64,000 nucleotides of DNA from Selaginella moellendorffii. Lineage: Eukaryota; Streptophyta; Lycopodiopsida; Selaginellales; Selaginellaceae. Every line of letters starts with the position of its first letter. Positions within the stretch are counted from its first letter, which is position 1. Made by a program: the position numbers and the translations under genes. Below are positions 47,772 to 60,121 of this stretch, piece after piece. The DNA is taken from the NCBI RefSeq assembly GCF_000143415.4, contig NW_003314341.1:308991-372990 (forward strand), given 5' to 3'. Under the pieces are notes generated by a model. That model did no database searches, had not been told where the DNA came from, and saw only the letters and a program-made list of their open reading frames with translations.

Positions 47772-47910
47772 AATGATAAAGAGTTCATTGGATGGGACTG
47801 AGTCTGAGATTGAGTTCAAGACCGACTCTGAGACCGAGTCTATAAATAGAGTTCGAGATCGAGTCCGAGGCTGATTCCAAGACCAAGTTCGAGACCGAGT
47901 TTGAGACCAA
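47772..47910 (+). repeat. Left remnant of an older LARD-type LTR
   Basis: It consists of diverged 'gagaccgagt' and 'gagtctgagattgag' minisatellite units. It ends in ACCAA, the target duplication of the element inserted next to it. The sequence resumes after that element at 61724. Confidence 0.7.
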
Positions 47911-48172
47911 TGTGAGACACAAAATCCCTAGGCCCCAAAGTGGAGCCGGAAAGGGTGCCACGTGGTAGTGGCCGAAGCGAAAGCCAAACGAGCATAACAC
48001 GTTTGGACTAAAAGCTCCGACTTGGAAGGTCGAGAGCGGGAGTGGAACTCCCAACAAAGTGCTCGAGGAGCAAGCATGAGGCAACCAAAAAGCAAGGCTC
48101 CAAAAAGGGACCCAAAAAGGACTAACACATGACACGTGGAAGTGTCCGAGATGGAGTCCGAGGCGGACCCGA

Positions 48173-48765
48173 TGTAAGCTCCTGAGTTTGGACTTCCCGG
48201 GAGGTCACCCAACCTAGTACTATTCAAACCCAAGGACGCTTAACCCCAAATATCCCAAGACCCTTAACCGATTGGAAAAGGGGGTGCACTCTTGTTCATG
48301 GGCCCTTTCCCTCTATATTTGAACCCCATGGATCGTCTCTCAAGTCGTTCCCTTTGGTTGCTTACAATTCACCATGCTTCCCTGCAAGTTCACGCCCTCG
48401 TGAACGGAAGCTGAGAGCCGTAGCTCTCCCGAGAGCCCCGCTCTCTTGACACCCTACCCCTCGGGTCGAGCCCAGCGGGAGCAAACTGGACCAACCAGAT
48501 GTCAATCAACATGTGGTGTGATTCCCTTAGCCAACCAACAGAGTTGGACCCGAGACCTCTCTGATACCAAATGTAAGCTCCTGAGTTTGGACTTCCCGGG
48601 AGGTCACCCAGCCCAGTACTATTCAGACCCAAGGACGCTTAACCCCAAATATCCCAAGACCCTTAACCGATTGGAAAAGGGGGTGCACTCTTGTTCATGG
48701 GCCCTTTCCCTCTATATTTGAACCCCATGGATCGTCTCTCAAGTCGTTCCCTTTGGTTGCTTACA
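48173..48765 (-). mobile_element. Complete Cassandra-type TRIM with 5S-derived terminal repeats
   Basis: A 593-bp element with two 194-bp direct terminal repeats (48173-48366, 48572-48765), a 205-bp interior and a 5-bp target duplication CCCGA (48168-48172, 48766-48770). On the minus strand the repeats contain 'gttaagcgtccttgggt' and 'gggtgacctcccgggaagtc', the internal control region (A box to C box) of plant 5S rRNA. The primer-binding site, complementary to initiator tRNA-Met, is the complement of 'ctctgatacca' at 48560-48570. There is no coding capacity, as usual for TRIMs. The repeats differ at a few positions only. Confidence 0.95.
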
Positions 48766-48770
48766 CCCGA

Positions 48771-49340
48771 GGTGGAGTCCGAGATGGACCCGAAGTGGAG
48801 TCCGATATGGAGTCCAAGATGGACCCGAAGTGGAGTCTGATATGGAGTCCGAGATGGAGTCCGAGATGGACCCGAAGTGGAGTCCGATATGGAGTCCGAG
48901 ATGGAGTCTGAGATGGAGTCCAAGATGGACCCGAGATGGACCCGAGATGGAGTCCGAGATGGACCCGAGGTGGAGTCCGAGATGGACCCGAGATGGAGTC
49001 CAAGATGGACCCGAGATGGAGTCCGAGATGGACCCGAAGTGGAGTCCGATATGGAGTCCAAGATGGACCCGAAGTGGAGTCCGATATAGAGTCTGATATG
49101 GAGTCTGAGATGGAGTCCGAGATGGACCCGAAGTGGAGTCCGATATGGAGTCCGAGATGGAGTCTGAGATGGAGTCCAAGATGGACCCGAGATGGACCCG
49201 AGATGGAGTCCGAGATGGACCCGAGGTGGAGTCTAAGATGGACCCGAGATGGAGTCCGAGATGGACCCGAGATGGAGTCCGAGATGGAGTCCGAGATGGA
49301 CCCGAGATGGAGTCCGAGATGGAGTCCGAGATGGAACCGA
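48771..49340 (+). repeat. LTR minisatellite, 12- and 18-bp units
   Basis: Alternating 'gagatggagtcc' and 'gagatggacccgag' units, with higher-order blocks (48845-48975 is largely repeated at 49135-49260). The equivalent region of the 3' LTR (60358-60613) is less than half as long. All six frames stay open across it, which generates long artificial frames on both strands. Confidence 0.9.
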
Positions 49341-50460
49341 GACTGAGGCTGAGACCGAGACCGAGACCGAGTCCTAGTCCGAAACCGGGACCGAGACCGA
49401 GTCCGAGTTCAAGCCCGAGTCTGAGTCTGAATACTAATACAGGCAGTTGGGTGAAAGCCCAAAGTGATCGTCCCCCAGGGGGGGGGGGGGGGGCTGCGGG
49501 GGGTTCCAAAAGTATAGTAGGGAGAGTGTGGGGCTTGGAGCCCAGTGGAGCCAGTTTGGCCAGGAAAGGCCAGTTTGGCCCAGGAAGGCTAGACCCAGTG
49601 TTGGGTGATGAGTTGACCACTGGGAAGTCCAAGACTAGAGTGAACACGGACCGATAAGTGGGGTACCTTGGTGAAGTGTTCAAGAGCCGGCTCTAGTTCC
49701 CCCGGGAGATCGACTGGCCGATGCTCCCAGTCCAAGTGTGGGTGGCACTACCTACTTGGATACTAGGCATGGCTCAATGGAACCTCGCTCTAAGCCCATG
49801 GCTAGAGCACCCAAGGGCGGAAGGCGGGGAGAGTACCCCGGTGGCTCGCGTAGGGCCACGGTGTTCCGAAATGTTGTCCCAAAGGCCCAGACTGTGGAAA
49901 GGAAGAGGAACAATCCTCTGGGGTAGTGACCAAGGACATAGTCGTGTGGTGAGGAAATCCCAAGGGATCATGGGACTTAGTGGTTGGGCCTGTGGGCCTC
50001 GATCCAGTGGCAGTGTTGGCAAACACGGCCAGGGGCAGAAAGGGACTTAGTGGGGACTGATAAAGGGATATTGGGGAAGGCTATTCCCCTTGTTGGTGGG
50101 CATCCTAAGGATGCTAAGGAGTGGATCTGAGATGACCACTCACGGATGGTTTGCCTAGTCTTGGAGAGCCAAGACTGTGATGCAAGGGGTATTGGACTAC
50201 CAGTGTGGCAAAGGTGATTGGGCATGGCCTTAGCGTAACAAGCTGCCATGTCAGTGGTACCTTTGAGTGTCGGTCATGGGATCGGACACGTGGAGCACTT
50301 GGACCAAATGCAAATGTTGAGTGGCAGGGATGCCATTCTCGGGGCTAGCAAGTCCCAAGTCCTGAATTGGACTTATGGAGGTTGTGAATGAGACTCCTCC
50401 AAGTGGTCGGAGGTGTGGTTAAGTGGCTAAAGTAGAATGGAAAATTTAGTCGCTTACAAC

Positions 50461-50473
50461 TTGGTATCGGAGC
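50461..50473 (+). other. Primer-binding site (initiator tRNA-Met)
   Basis: TTGGTATCGGAGC begins two bases after the 5' LTR. It is complementary to the 3' end of plant initiator tRNA-Met apart from one position (TGGTATCAGAGC is usual). Confidence 0.85.
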
Positions 50474-51792
50474 TGTTCCTTAGTCCGACTTTTATTGGTG
50501 CTCAAGTATATCACCATTGATGTTGGCATTGGAAGGTCCTAGGAGTGGGCCTATCCTTGAGGAGTAGCATGTCGAGAGGACATGGCTCTCCACTCAAGTT
50601 CATGCGTGAACTTGGGCAAAATGTGGTGGATAGAAAAGGGCCAATAATGGAACGACTTTGGGATCTTGGGAACAGTATAAGGTCTCCTCAGAGGGCTGAG
50701 GATGTGATCCAAATGAGCGTTTGACGCAGCAAATGGGCTAATGTAGTTGTGATAAACAACTATAGATGGGATCACGGGAAAGATGTAGACTCCAAAACAA
50801 TAAAGGAGTCGCAAGATTATCCTCATATAGTTGAGGTTGGTACTCATGAATGTGAGACAAGAGGTAATGACCATGGGAGGTCAAATACGGAAGAGGACTC
50901 AAGTCCTTGAAATGGTAGTCGGGGCTACCTTTAATAAATGCTAGAACAACCCAAGGAGTTGGGGGGTGTACTTAAAGATGAGTTGGTATTCTCATCACAT
51001 GGACAAGTAGTCCTAAGGGGCAAAAGTTGGCCCCAGAGAACAAAATCAAGTGTCAGAGTAACACTTGTGAAAATAGTCCTTTTGAGTAGGACAGGAATGC
51101 AAGAAGTGTATTCCAGTGAGCTAGTGCCTCACAAGTAGGACCTTACGGGTCTATGGAATAACCAAGTCCAAAACTGCTGAATGACTCAAGTAGAGTCAAG
51201 GGATGGTCCTAAAAGGACTGATGGAAGCATTTGGACTGAGGTGTGTTGTACCCCACAAAGGATGGGGGGGGATCATAGGATCCAAGGATGAGAACAGAGG
51301 GTATCTCATTGATGTCAGGAATCCCCCAATTCTTGCCACATTCCTGACTCTCGCCGGATTCCTGACCTGCAGACCACATTCCTGATTCTCGAGACACTTC
51401 CCTATTCCTGACTCTCGAGACACTTCCCTATTCCTGACTCTCAAGACACTTCCCGATTCCTGAGTCTCGAGCCACATTCCTGATATTGATGTGGCGCCTC
51501 CTCTCGACCTCAGCTATATTTAGGCCGTCTTCGATCCAAGAGTGGTGGAGCTTCATCAACCTATAGTATATATAGGTTAGCCTTGTTCCATTTCTCCACA
51601 ATCTGAGTCAACACCAGTCTAAGGCCTCTTCTTTGTTTTCACTAGCTTTTTCTCTTTGTCTTTAGCATTTTCCAGTCTTGATCTTGTTGGGGGTCTTGAT
51701 AGTTTGATTCAGATTGTGGTTTTTGCTTTTCTTTTAGCTTGCTTTGATTATTTGATTGCCTTTGTCTTTTTCCCCCTTTCTTTTCTTTCTTC

Positions 51793-52770
51793 TTGCCAAT
51801 GGAGTCTCCAAGCCATCCTGATTTCTTTGCCGAAGTCCTTGCAAAAATCCAGTCTGAGAATACTGAGCTGAAGGCGACCCTTCTTCGCATGCAGCAGGAG
51901 CTTGCTTCACTTTCGGCTCAAGGATCCAGCAAAGTTCCTGAACCGAAGGTGAGTTTCCCGGCGAAGTTTTCATGCAAGCGTTCGGAGCTTCGTGGATTTT
52001 TGAACCAAATGGAGCTGATCTTTGCACTTCAACATCAGTGGTACCCCATTCCTGAGTCTCAAATCGGCGTGATTGGGACGTTGCTCGAGGGTGCAGCTTT
52101 GTCATGGTTTTCTCCTCTTCTGGAGAAGAGCATGAAAGGGGTCGTGGTTCTGGAGCTGATGGATCTTCAATTGTTCAAAGAGAAGCTCGAAGTATGTTTT
52201 GGCGAGACGGATCAGGTTCGGGCTGCTACCACAAAGATGAGACGTCTCTCTCAGGGGTCTCGTCCTGCCTCGATCTATGCTGCAGAGTTCTAACTCCTTG
52301 CCTTGGACACTCAGTGGGATGAGCGGGCCCTGATTGACCAATTTCGTTTCGGCCTCAACAACGGTGTCAAGGATTTGTTGCTCACCATGGAGGATCCCAA
52401 GGACCTGTCGGACGCCATCAACAAAGCTGTTTGATGTGACAATCGTCTCTTTGAACGTCGTCAGGAAAGTCGCCGCGCCGCTGTTTTTCCGTCCCAGACT
52501 CAGGAATCCCAATTTGAGTCTTCGGGGCATAGTCCTGAACCTACTGCTCCGGTCCCGATGGATATTTCTGGTACTCCCCGACTCATTAGAGGGAAGTTGA
52601 GTCCTGCTGAGAAGCAACGTCGAATATCTCATAATCTTTGCCTCTATTGTGCTGATCCTAATCACAAAGCAGCTGTGTGTCCCAAGAAGCCTCCCCGATT
52701 GCTCGAGTTCACTCTGCCTCAAAGTCCACCTTTGTTGCAGTCGGGAAACGACCCTGTCCAAACTGAGTAG
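51793..52770 (+). pseudogene. Chromovirus gag, two in-frame stops
   Basis: One frame from the ATG at 51793 to 52770 contains the capsid-like region ('FLNQMELIFALQHQWYP', 'LEGAALSWFSPLL', 'FGLNNGVKDLLLTMEDP') and a zinc knuckle 'CLYCADPNHKAAVC' (CxxC-x4-H-x4-C) near 52640-52685. TAA at 52291-52293 and TGA at 52432-52434 interrupt it. Both are one C-to-T step from a sense codon. Gag packages the element RNA. This copy can no longer make it in full length. Confidence 0.9.
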
Positions 52771-52781
52771 GAGCTGTCTGT

Positions 52782-55700
52782 TTGGACTCCCTGAATAAAA
52801 ATCACTTTTCTTCCTTATCAAGCTCCTCACCACCTTTCATCAAAGCCACCACCAATTCCTGCAACTTCCGCGTCCCATGTCTCCTTTCTTTCACCGGACA
52901 ATCAGGACTCAAGGCTTTGGCGCTACTGGACTCGGGTGCAACTTCCTGCTTCATGGACACGGACTTTGCTACCCGACATCACGTTCCTCTTTCTTCTACC
53001 ATACGGGATTTGAGGGTTGAAGGCATCGGCGGGCATTTTGTGTCTCCATCTTCTGGACTTAGGGAAACGTTGCCCGTTCGAGTACACATTGGTCCACCGT
53101 CACCGATATCGCCTTCAACATCATCAACAGCAAGTCCTCCTCTGTGGTGCTCGGTCTTCCTTGGTTCCAACTACATCAGCCTCAGATTTGTTGGAAGGAC
53201 TTACAGCTCATCTCTCCCACATCACCATCTCCCACGGCTTCCCCTGCTGTTCATCGAGTCCGAATTAGGAAAAGTTCCCTAAACTCAAATCGGGGTTCTG
53301 TTCCTGACTCTACGAAGTTTTCACCCTCTTCTTTTTCCTCTCTTCCATCTTACACTGGACAGTATCTTCGTCTCATCATTCCATTTAGTCGTACACCTCC
53401 TCCTATCTCCACAATCACTATGCAAGAACTCCTTCATGAAGAACCTATTTCCCTTTTTGCTTTGCATGTTTTTCCTGTCAGTCTTCCTTAGAAGTATCAT
53501 CATTTTGGGGATGTGTTTGATAAGAAAAAAGCTAGTGTACTGCCTGCTCATCGGCCTTATGATTGTCCCATTGATTTACAGGAAGGAGCGTCACCTCCGT
53601 GGGGGCCTATTTACAGGTTATCCCCGTCCGAGCTTAAGGCCCTCAAAGAGTACGTGGATGAGAACCTTGCCTCAGGGTTCATTCAGCATTCGCAGTCCCC
53701 AGCTGGAGCGCCTGTCTTCTTTGTCAAGAAGAAGGATGGGAGTCTGCGGCTAGTCATCGATTACCGAGGTTTGAACAAGGTGACTGTTCGGAACCGTTAC
53801 CCGCTGCCCCTGATCTTGGACCTGTTGGAACGCCTCGGCGGTGCCCGCTTCTTCACCAAGATTGACCTCCATGGCGCATACAACCTGATCCGGATCCGGC
53901 CTGGTGATGAATGGAAGACTGCGTTCCGAACCCGCTATGGCCACTTCGAGTACACTGTCATGCCATTTGGCTTGACAAATGCTCCAGCAGTTTTCCAACA
54001 CATGGCGAACGACGTCTTTCGGGAGTTTCTTGATCAGATGGTGATTGTCTACCTCAATGACATCCTCATCTACTCAAGAACTCAGGAGGAGCACGACGAA
54101 CATGTACGCAAGGTGCTGGCGAAGCTACGAGAACACGGCCTATACACAAAGCTTGAGAAATGTTCCTTCGATCAGCAGTCTGTGGAGTTCCTTGGGTACA
54201 TTGTCACTCCTGAGGGTATCACGATGGATCCTGCCAAAGTCAAGACTATTCTCGAGTGGGAGCCTCCACAATCAATGTCGGACGTTCAGGTTTTCCTTGG
54301 CTTCGCCAACTTCTACCGCAAATTCATTGATCACTACTCTGACATTGTCCTTCCTCTCACGCATCTCACTCGCAAGGATGTTCCCTTCTCTTGGTCTACT
54401 ACTGCCCAGCACGCCTTCGACACTCTCAAGGCAGCCTTCAGTTCTGCTCCCGTTTTAATCCATGCTGATTCCTCACAACCTTTCTTCATCGAGGCTGATG
54501 CCTCCGACTTTGCCATCGGTGCTGTGCTGTCTCAACTCGGAGCAGATCAAGAACTTCATCCGGTCGCTTTCCATTCTCGGAAATTCCAGCCTGCGGAGAT
54601 CAATTACGAAATCCACGACAAGGAGCTTCTTGCCATCATGGATTCCTTTGGAGAGTGGCGCCGTTTCTTGGAGGGGGCGGGCCATCAAACAACAGTCTGG
54701 ACGGATCACAAAAATCTCGTGTACTTTGCCATTTCTCGAGTTTTAAGCCGTCGTCAAGCAAGGTGGGCACAATTCCTGAGTCGGTTTGACTTTGTTATCA
54801 AGTACAGACCTGGAAAGCTTCAAGGCCTTCCTGATGCTCTTTCAAGGAGCTCCTATCTCAGTTTCAGGCCTGGTAATCCTGCCTTCGATCAACAGGATCA
54901 AATTATCCTCGGTTCTGATTGGCTTCAAGTTATGGCAATTTCCCTGGCCCCTCAGGACTCCTCCTTGATAGATGCCATCAGAAACGATCTTCAATCCGAT
55001 GATCTCGCCAGCGACATTTTCCCCCATCTTCAGGCTAGACACCCTGTGACTCCCGACTGCCGGCGATTTGACAAGTTCGAGTTCTTAGATGGCTTATTAT
55101 ACCGTGGGGAGCAGCTTTACGTTCCTGAAGGTGATGCTCGAAGGTTGGTCCTAATGGCGTGCCATGATAGCCCGACTGCTGGTCACTTCGGCATTGCGAA
55201 AACCTATGAGCTAGTTGCACGGGACTTTTGGTGGCCTCACATGGACGACTACATCAAAGCTTTTGTTACCTCCTGTGACACTTGTGCTCGGAATAAGGTA
55301 CCTCGCCACCTTCCTTCAGGTTTGCTTCGTTCCCTTCCGGTCCCTTCAGGTCCTTGGGAATCCATCTCCATGGATTTCTTGAGTGATCTTCCGAGTTCTA
55401 GAGGCTTCAACAGCATTTTAGTCGTGGTGGATCGCTTCACAAAGATGGCGCACTTCTTGCCATGTACCAAGGAGTTTTCGGGCGAGGACATGGCAAAACT
55501 GGTATTCAGGGAAATTTTCCGACTTCATGGGATTCCTACAGATGTGGTTTCGGATCGGGGGCCTCAGTTCATCTCTCATTTCTGGCAACGGTTTTTGCAG
55601 CTACTTGGAGTGAAGGCCAACCTCTCTTCGGCGTATCATCCTCAAACTGATGGGCAGTCCGAGCGAACGATTCAGACGTTGGAACAATTCTTGAGGTGCT

Positions 55701-56229
55701 TCATCAACTATCATCAGGATAACTGGTTCGATATCCTTCCCCTTGCTGAGTTCTCCTATAACAACTCTATTCACTCCTCTCTTCGAATTTCCCCCTTCTT
55801 TGCAAATTCTGGCCGAAATCCCCAATTCAATCTCTCACTTCCTTCTCCATCCGAATCCTCTCATTCAAATCCCTGCTCTGAGGCATTTGTCTCCAACTTC
55901 CAAGAAATCCACCACTCCATCTCCTTCCACCTCCATCGTGCTCAGGAATCTCACAAAACATTTGCCAATGTCCATCGTCAGGATTGTCCCCCTTACAATA
56001 TCGGGGATAAAGTTTGGCTCCTCAGGTGAAATATCTCCACCACCAGGCCCTGTCCAAAACTTGATTTCAAACGCCTAGGTCCTTTTCCTATCATTGCCAT
56101 CATTAATCCTGTCACTTATCGCCTTGCACTTCCCTCCTCATATCAAATTCACCCCATTTTTCATTCCTCTCTCCTTGAGCCTTATATTCCCAGTCCTATT
56201 CCCAATCGGTCATTCCTCCACCTCCACCA
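52782..56229 (+). pseudogene. Chromovirus pol (protease, RT, RNase H, integrase), inactivated
   Basis: The protease 'ALLDSGATSCFMD' lies in one frame (52920-52960). The frame changes between about 53100 and 53144, where 'GLPWFQLHQPQICW' continues. A stop at 53489 precedes the long open part 53513-56029. RT shows 'VKKKDGSLRLVIDYRGLNK', 'MPFGLTNAP' and 'VYLNDILIYS'. The last should be YLDD, so one catalytic aspartate is replaced by Asn (AAT at about 54056). RNase H shows 'FIEADASDFAIGAVLSQ'. Integrase has the HHCC finger (HFGIAKTYELV...C..C) and the core residues in 'MDFLSDLP', 'VSDRGPQF' and 'GQSERTIQ'. TGA at 56027-56029 and a later frameshift cut off the C-terminus. Confidence 0.95.
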
Positions 56230-56514
56230 GTGCAGCTCGAGGATGGGTCTGAGTATGAGGTTCAGGACATCCTTGATTCCAAGATTTCACGGTCTAAACT
56301 CTACTATCTGGTCGACTGGAAGGGTTACGGGCCTGAAGAAGGCACTTGGGAACCTGCGGACAACCTGATTCATTCTCCTGACCTTGTTCAGGACTTCCAT
56401 CGCCGCTATCCTAGTCGTCCCAGTCCTCATTCTTTTTCTCCATCTCCCATCCCTCGCCACTCATCTCATCCTCCTTGTCGTTCTCATTCACATTCTCGTT
56501 CCACTGGTTCTTGA
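56230..56514 (+). pseudogene. Chromodomain at the end of pol
   Basis: 'VQDILDSKISRSKLYYLVDWKGYGPEEGTWEPADNL' has the aromatic and acidic pattern of a chromodomain, which in chromoviruses directs integration to particular chromatin. It is frameshifted relative to the integrase C-terminal part. A Ser/Pro/His-rich tail runs to the stop just before the polypurine tract. Confidence 0.9.
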
Positions 56515-56522
56515 GGAGGGGG
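56513..56522 (+). other. Polypurine tract of the chromovirus
   Basis: GAGGAGGGGG ends three bases before the 3' LTR and would prime plus-strand DNA synthesis. Its position and composition are standard. Confidence 0.8.
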
Positions 56523-56914
56523 TGCTGTCAGGAATCCCCCAATTCTTGCCACATTCCTGACTCTCGCCGGATTCCTGACCTGCAAACCACATTCCTGATT
56601 CTCGAGACACTTCCCTATTCCTGACTCTCGAGACACTTCCCTATTCCTGACTCTCAAGACACTTCCCGATTCCTGAGTTTCGAGCCACATTCCTGATATT
56701 GATGTGGCACCTCCTCTCGACCTCAGCTATATTTAGGCCGTCTTCGATCCAAGAGTGGTGGAGTTTCATCAACCTATAGTATATATAGGTTAGCCTTGTT
56801 CCATTTCTCCACAATCTGAATCAACACCAGTCTAAGGCCTCTTCTTTGTTTTCACTAGCTTTTTCTCTTTGTCTTTAGAATTTTCCAGTCTTGATCTTGT
56901 TGGGGGTCTTGACA

Positions 56915-59900
56915 ATCGATGGCAAAATATGCCATGCTAATGTCGTGGGAAAGGTGTTCCCAAAAAGAAAACAACTTTGACACAAAGTTGTATGTGACCT
57001 CTATGGTGCAGTGCTAACGAATGGTTGGCATGAGAAAGAGTGGTATTGGTCTTGGCAAAAACTTAGACACAAAGAAGAAGTGTCATAGAGGTAGACTCGT
57101 GGAGCCGATGGTGTGGAGACACCAAATGTGCCAAGGTGTGATACCTTGAGGCTATGTTGGTGGGTTCATAAGAACCCCTTGCCAAAGGAATCCCAATAGA
57201 AATGGGAATGGCATAGCCTAAGCTGCAGAGCATGCAGTTGGAGTGTGGTGACCCAGATAATGATGGAGGTGTGGAAGCACCAGCAATGAGTTGTAGAACT
57301 TAACAACTATGAGGCAACTAAGCAAGAGGTGCAAAATAATTGGTTAAACGGGTAGAAGGTAGCTACCCAAGCCTTCTTAATGGCATAGGGAAGTTGGATA
57401 TACCCTTACGGGGGATAAGTTGCTTATGTTGCGATATAGTAAGTCAATGTCATAAAAGGAAATACTCATTGTCAAGGAAGCCGTCATTGGGACACCCGAA
57501 CACTTTAGAACACCAGGAAGTGGTGTTTGATGTCGCGAGGGCAGTAGATAAGGCCCAAGGGACTAAGTCCCTAGCGAATGATGATAGTAGGTGCTATCCA
57601 AATGTCCAAGGTGGTGGAGACAAGAGAAGACTGTTTACTCGAATTGGACAAAGCCAAAAATGAAATTTTGGCAAGGCTAGCGATGGGCATGAAAAGGCCC
57701 GTAAGCAACAACGTAATCCCGGTGTGTGGGATTATAGGGTGAGCATACCTGGATTGAGGAACCACTCCCTAAGCTATCGGGTAGATTCATCCCTAAGAAT
57801 ACTTGCTAAGGCATGATAAAAAGTGCAAAGCTATCCTCCTAGTTTGGAGGAGAATGACCGAAGGAAAGGTGTGAAGCCAAAAGCAAGAAGTAAGGGGATA
57901 GAACCGAATCATAGGAATCGAAGGGCATAACCAAGGTTAGTTATGCCAGCTGAGAGTGGAGAATCAAGTGGGGGCTCGAGGGTGTTGCCGCTAGCAACCG
58001 TGATGCCATGGAAAGTCTAAAATATGGAATTGTCCATGTTAGACTATATGGTAATTGGAAAGCTTGCAAAAAGGGGGGCCTTAGCAAGCTAAGGGATAGA
58101 ATTCCTTCAAGGTTCCCAAAGAAGGTTCTAGGTAGCTTAGTACTTAGAAAGGCCAAGCGTAAATGGTTCAAGGAACACGCGAAATCAGAGTGGCGTAGCA
58201 GAAGCATGGTCTTGAAGCTTGCCATGAGGCAAGGCTATCAAGGTTAAGGAAGTAGTTCCCGAGTGTTCAAAGAGAAGGTTTTGAACGAAAGTCGATGATC
58301 AAGGGCTTTCACGCTTATGCATGAACCATGTTACGGTGGCCGAATGACTTGCTAAGTGAGATTGGCAAGCCGGAGGGAACAAATACCCTAGTTGAAGGAG
58401 CCAACTTCAAAGGGGGGCCTAGGAGGCCGAGCATGGAGGAGTCCATGCATGATCACAAACATGTCAAGTGAGAGGACTTGGCAGTGTGGAGGAACTAGGT
58501 TCCTAAGCTGTGATCTGTAGCATGCTTTAAGTATAAGTTGGTGCACCGGCGTGAGGAGTCACGCTAGGCATCCGGTGTGATGCCATCCGTAGATGCATAT
58601 ACGGAGGTTGGGTTCGAGTCCCGACCCTCTAGTGCTTGGGTTTGAGTCCCAACTCACTAGGGCGTGGTGATGGTTTGGAATATGAGGACACTCATTTTTC
58701 GGTGGTCATGGACTCTCAGTGTGGAGACTGGCTTGGGCACACCGCCAAGCGAGGGATGCCTCGGAGTTGTGATGCACGGTTAGATTGCTTAGTGTGGCTC
58801 AGCATATCTAACTTGAACACTTTGGTGCAAGTGGCACCAAGGACGTGGTGAATGAGATGGGGACACCTAGTCTCAGTTGCTATGGACCCTTGGCCGGAAG
58901 GGCTGGCTTGGGCGCACCGCCAAGTGTGGGGGATGCCCCCGGGGTTGTAGTTAACAAGTTAAAGGTCTGGAAGACTTAGTACCTATTGGCAAGCCTATTA
59001 AGGTGCCGAGGTGAGATCACTAGGTGATCTTGTGGCTAAATAAGGACAAGGTCCTTGTTTGGGCTAAGGAATAAGGTTTCTAGTTCAAAGTGTTGATTTG
59101 AACTATTGATGATGGTGTGGCTTAGTCAAGGTGACCAAGTGGGAAAAGCACTTTAGGGGAATGGGCTATGTCATTGCGATGGCATAGTGTGTCCAAGGAA
59201 AGTAGTCTCTAAAGAGACCCATGGGAGGGTCACAAAGTTGGGCCGTGGATAGAGCCCACAGTAGAAGATGCTAAAGAGACTTACTAGGGGTGAACACCCT
59301 AGTCTTGGCAAAGCAGAGCCTTTGCTATGGAATCAAAAGAATACCTCAAGGAGGGGGGTAGAGATTCGGTGTTACTTGGTGCAACAATCAACGGATAGGA
59401 GCAAAAGATGAGTGGCCAAGATAGGGCCGTGGAATCCCTTGGAAGGAATCCAAGTGGCAAAGTTAGGCGAGGAACACTAATGTGTTGGACGCTAACGAAT
59501 TGCGGGAAAGGAAGTGTGTTTCCAAAGATGGATTCCGAATTGCTCCAATTTGGCGAAAGGGGAAGCTCCAAGGGAGGGAGCGGTAAGGTAGCCAAATGAT
59601 AGGGTCATGAACAGCCCTAGCACAAAGTATGATAACTGGAACTTAGTGCCCCAGGGTGGCACGAAAGAGAAGAGAGGATGATGGTGCCCTCGAGTAGAGA
59701 ACTTCCTAGGATGGGAAGTGGAGTTGCACAAAAGGTGCAAGGCAAGGTGTCAGGGACACCTAGGAAATTGACTTCCAAAAGTCAAAGAGTAAAAGTTCCA
59801 AGATGCAAACGTTCAATAGATGGAAATTGAGACTACTCGAGAAGGAGTAGTGGGGTTGACTTAGAGAAGGGTCTCTAAGAGGTTTAGCGAGAACTAAACC

Positions 59901-60121
59901 AATAAAAGGAGAGAACCACTACATGTGGTCCAATCAGTCTCTAAGTTGGAGAGACTACCCTCCTTAGAGGATGGGCAAGGCATGGTGAGCCTTTGGTGTC
60001 AAACCATAGACAAATATTGGCTAGGTGCCAAGGATGGAACTGGTAATACATGCGGGTGTTACTCTATAAGAGGGTTTACCGTTCGATGAGGACATCGAAC
60101 TTTGTCTATGGGTGTTGGAGT
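56915..60121 (+). other. Internal non-coding region of the LARD-like element
   Basis: Together with 50459-51312 this is the body of the element. No frame (for example 57340-57663, 107 codons) has a recognisable retroelement domain. 58668-58790 and 58848-58950 are diverged direct copies of one ~110-bp unit, both ending in 'ggcttgggc.caccgccaag' and 'ttgt'. The last 250 bp align with the decayed copy at 4141-4378, so this non-coding sequence is a conserved part of the family. Confidence 0.75.

Larger units (their letters stand above)
47911..50458 (+). repeat. 5' LTR of the LARD-like element
   Basis: It is 2548 bp long. Without the inserted Cassandra and its duplicated target it is about 1950 bp, still 348 bp longer than the 3' LTR. 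The excess is in the minisatellite. It carries a G-run of 16 at 49478-49493; the 3' LTR has 11 (60749-60759). Confidence 0.9.
51313..56914 (+). mobile_element. Ty3/gypsy chromovirus with intact LTR pair
   Basis: LTRs of exactly 389 bp at 51313-51701 and 56526-56914 begin TGTCAGG. The right one ends TTGACA and the left one TTGATA. Flanks ATTGA and ATCGA form a 5-bp target duplication with one transition. By eye the LTRs differ at about seven positions, six of them transitions. Each LTR contains four copies of a ~26-bp unit starting 'attcctgactctcgagacac'. Gene order gag, protease, RT, RNase H, integrase, chromodomain is complete, but several frames are broken. It is inserted in the LARD-like element. 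Confidence 0.95.

Noticed and set aside
48470-48760. 5S rRNA gene
   Set aside because: Only the internal control region is similar, and it is repeated in both terminal repeats of a TRIM with a target duplication. It is Cassandra sequence, not a 5S gene.
48739-49683. Long frames of up to 314 codons across the LTR minisatellite on both strands (also 60059-60949)
   Set aside because: The 12- and 18-bp units keep several frames open at once. The peptides are simple repeats such as SISDSISDS, and the region is an LTR.
57340-57663. Possible gag-like gene of the LARD-like element
   Set aside because: The 107-codon frame has no zinc knuckle or capsid motif and no counterpart elsewhere. The element looks non-coding.
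58590-58670. tRNA-like T-arm 'ggttcgagtcccgacc' and a second 'gggtttgagtccca'
   Set aside because: The T-arm stem can be drawn, but no matching 5' acceptor strand, D-arm or anticodon arm fits upstream. It is probably chance or a SINE-like relic inside the LARD body.
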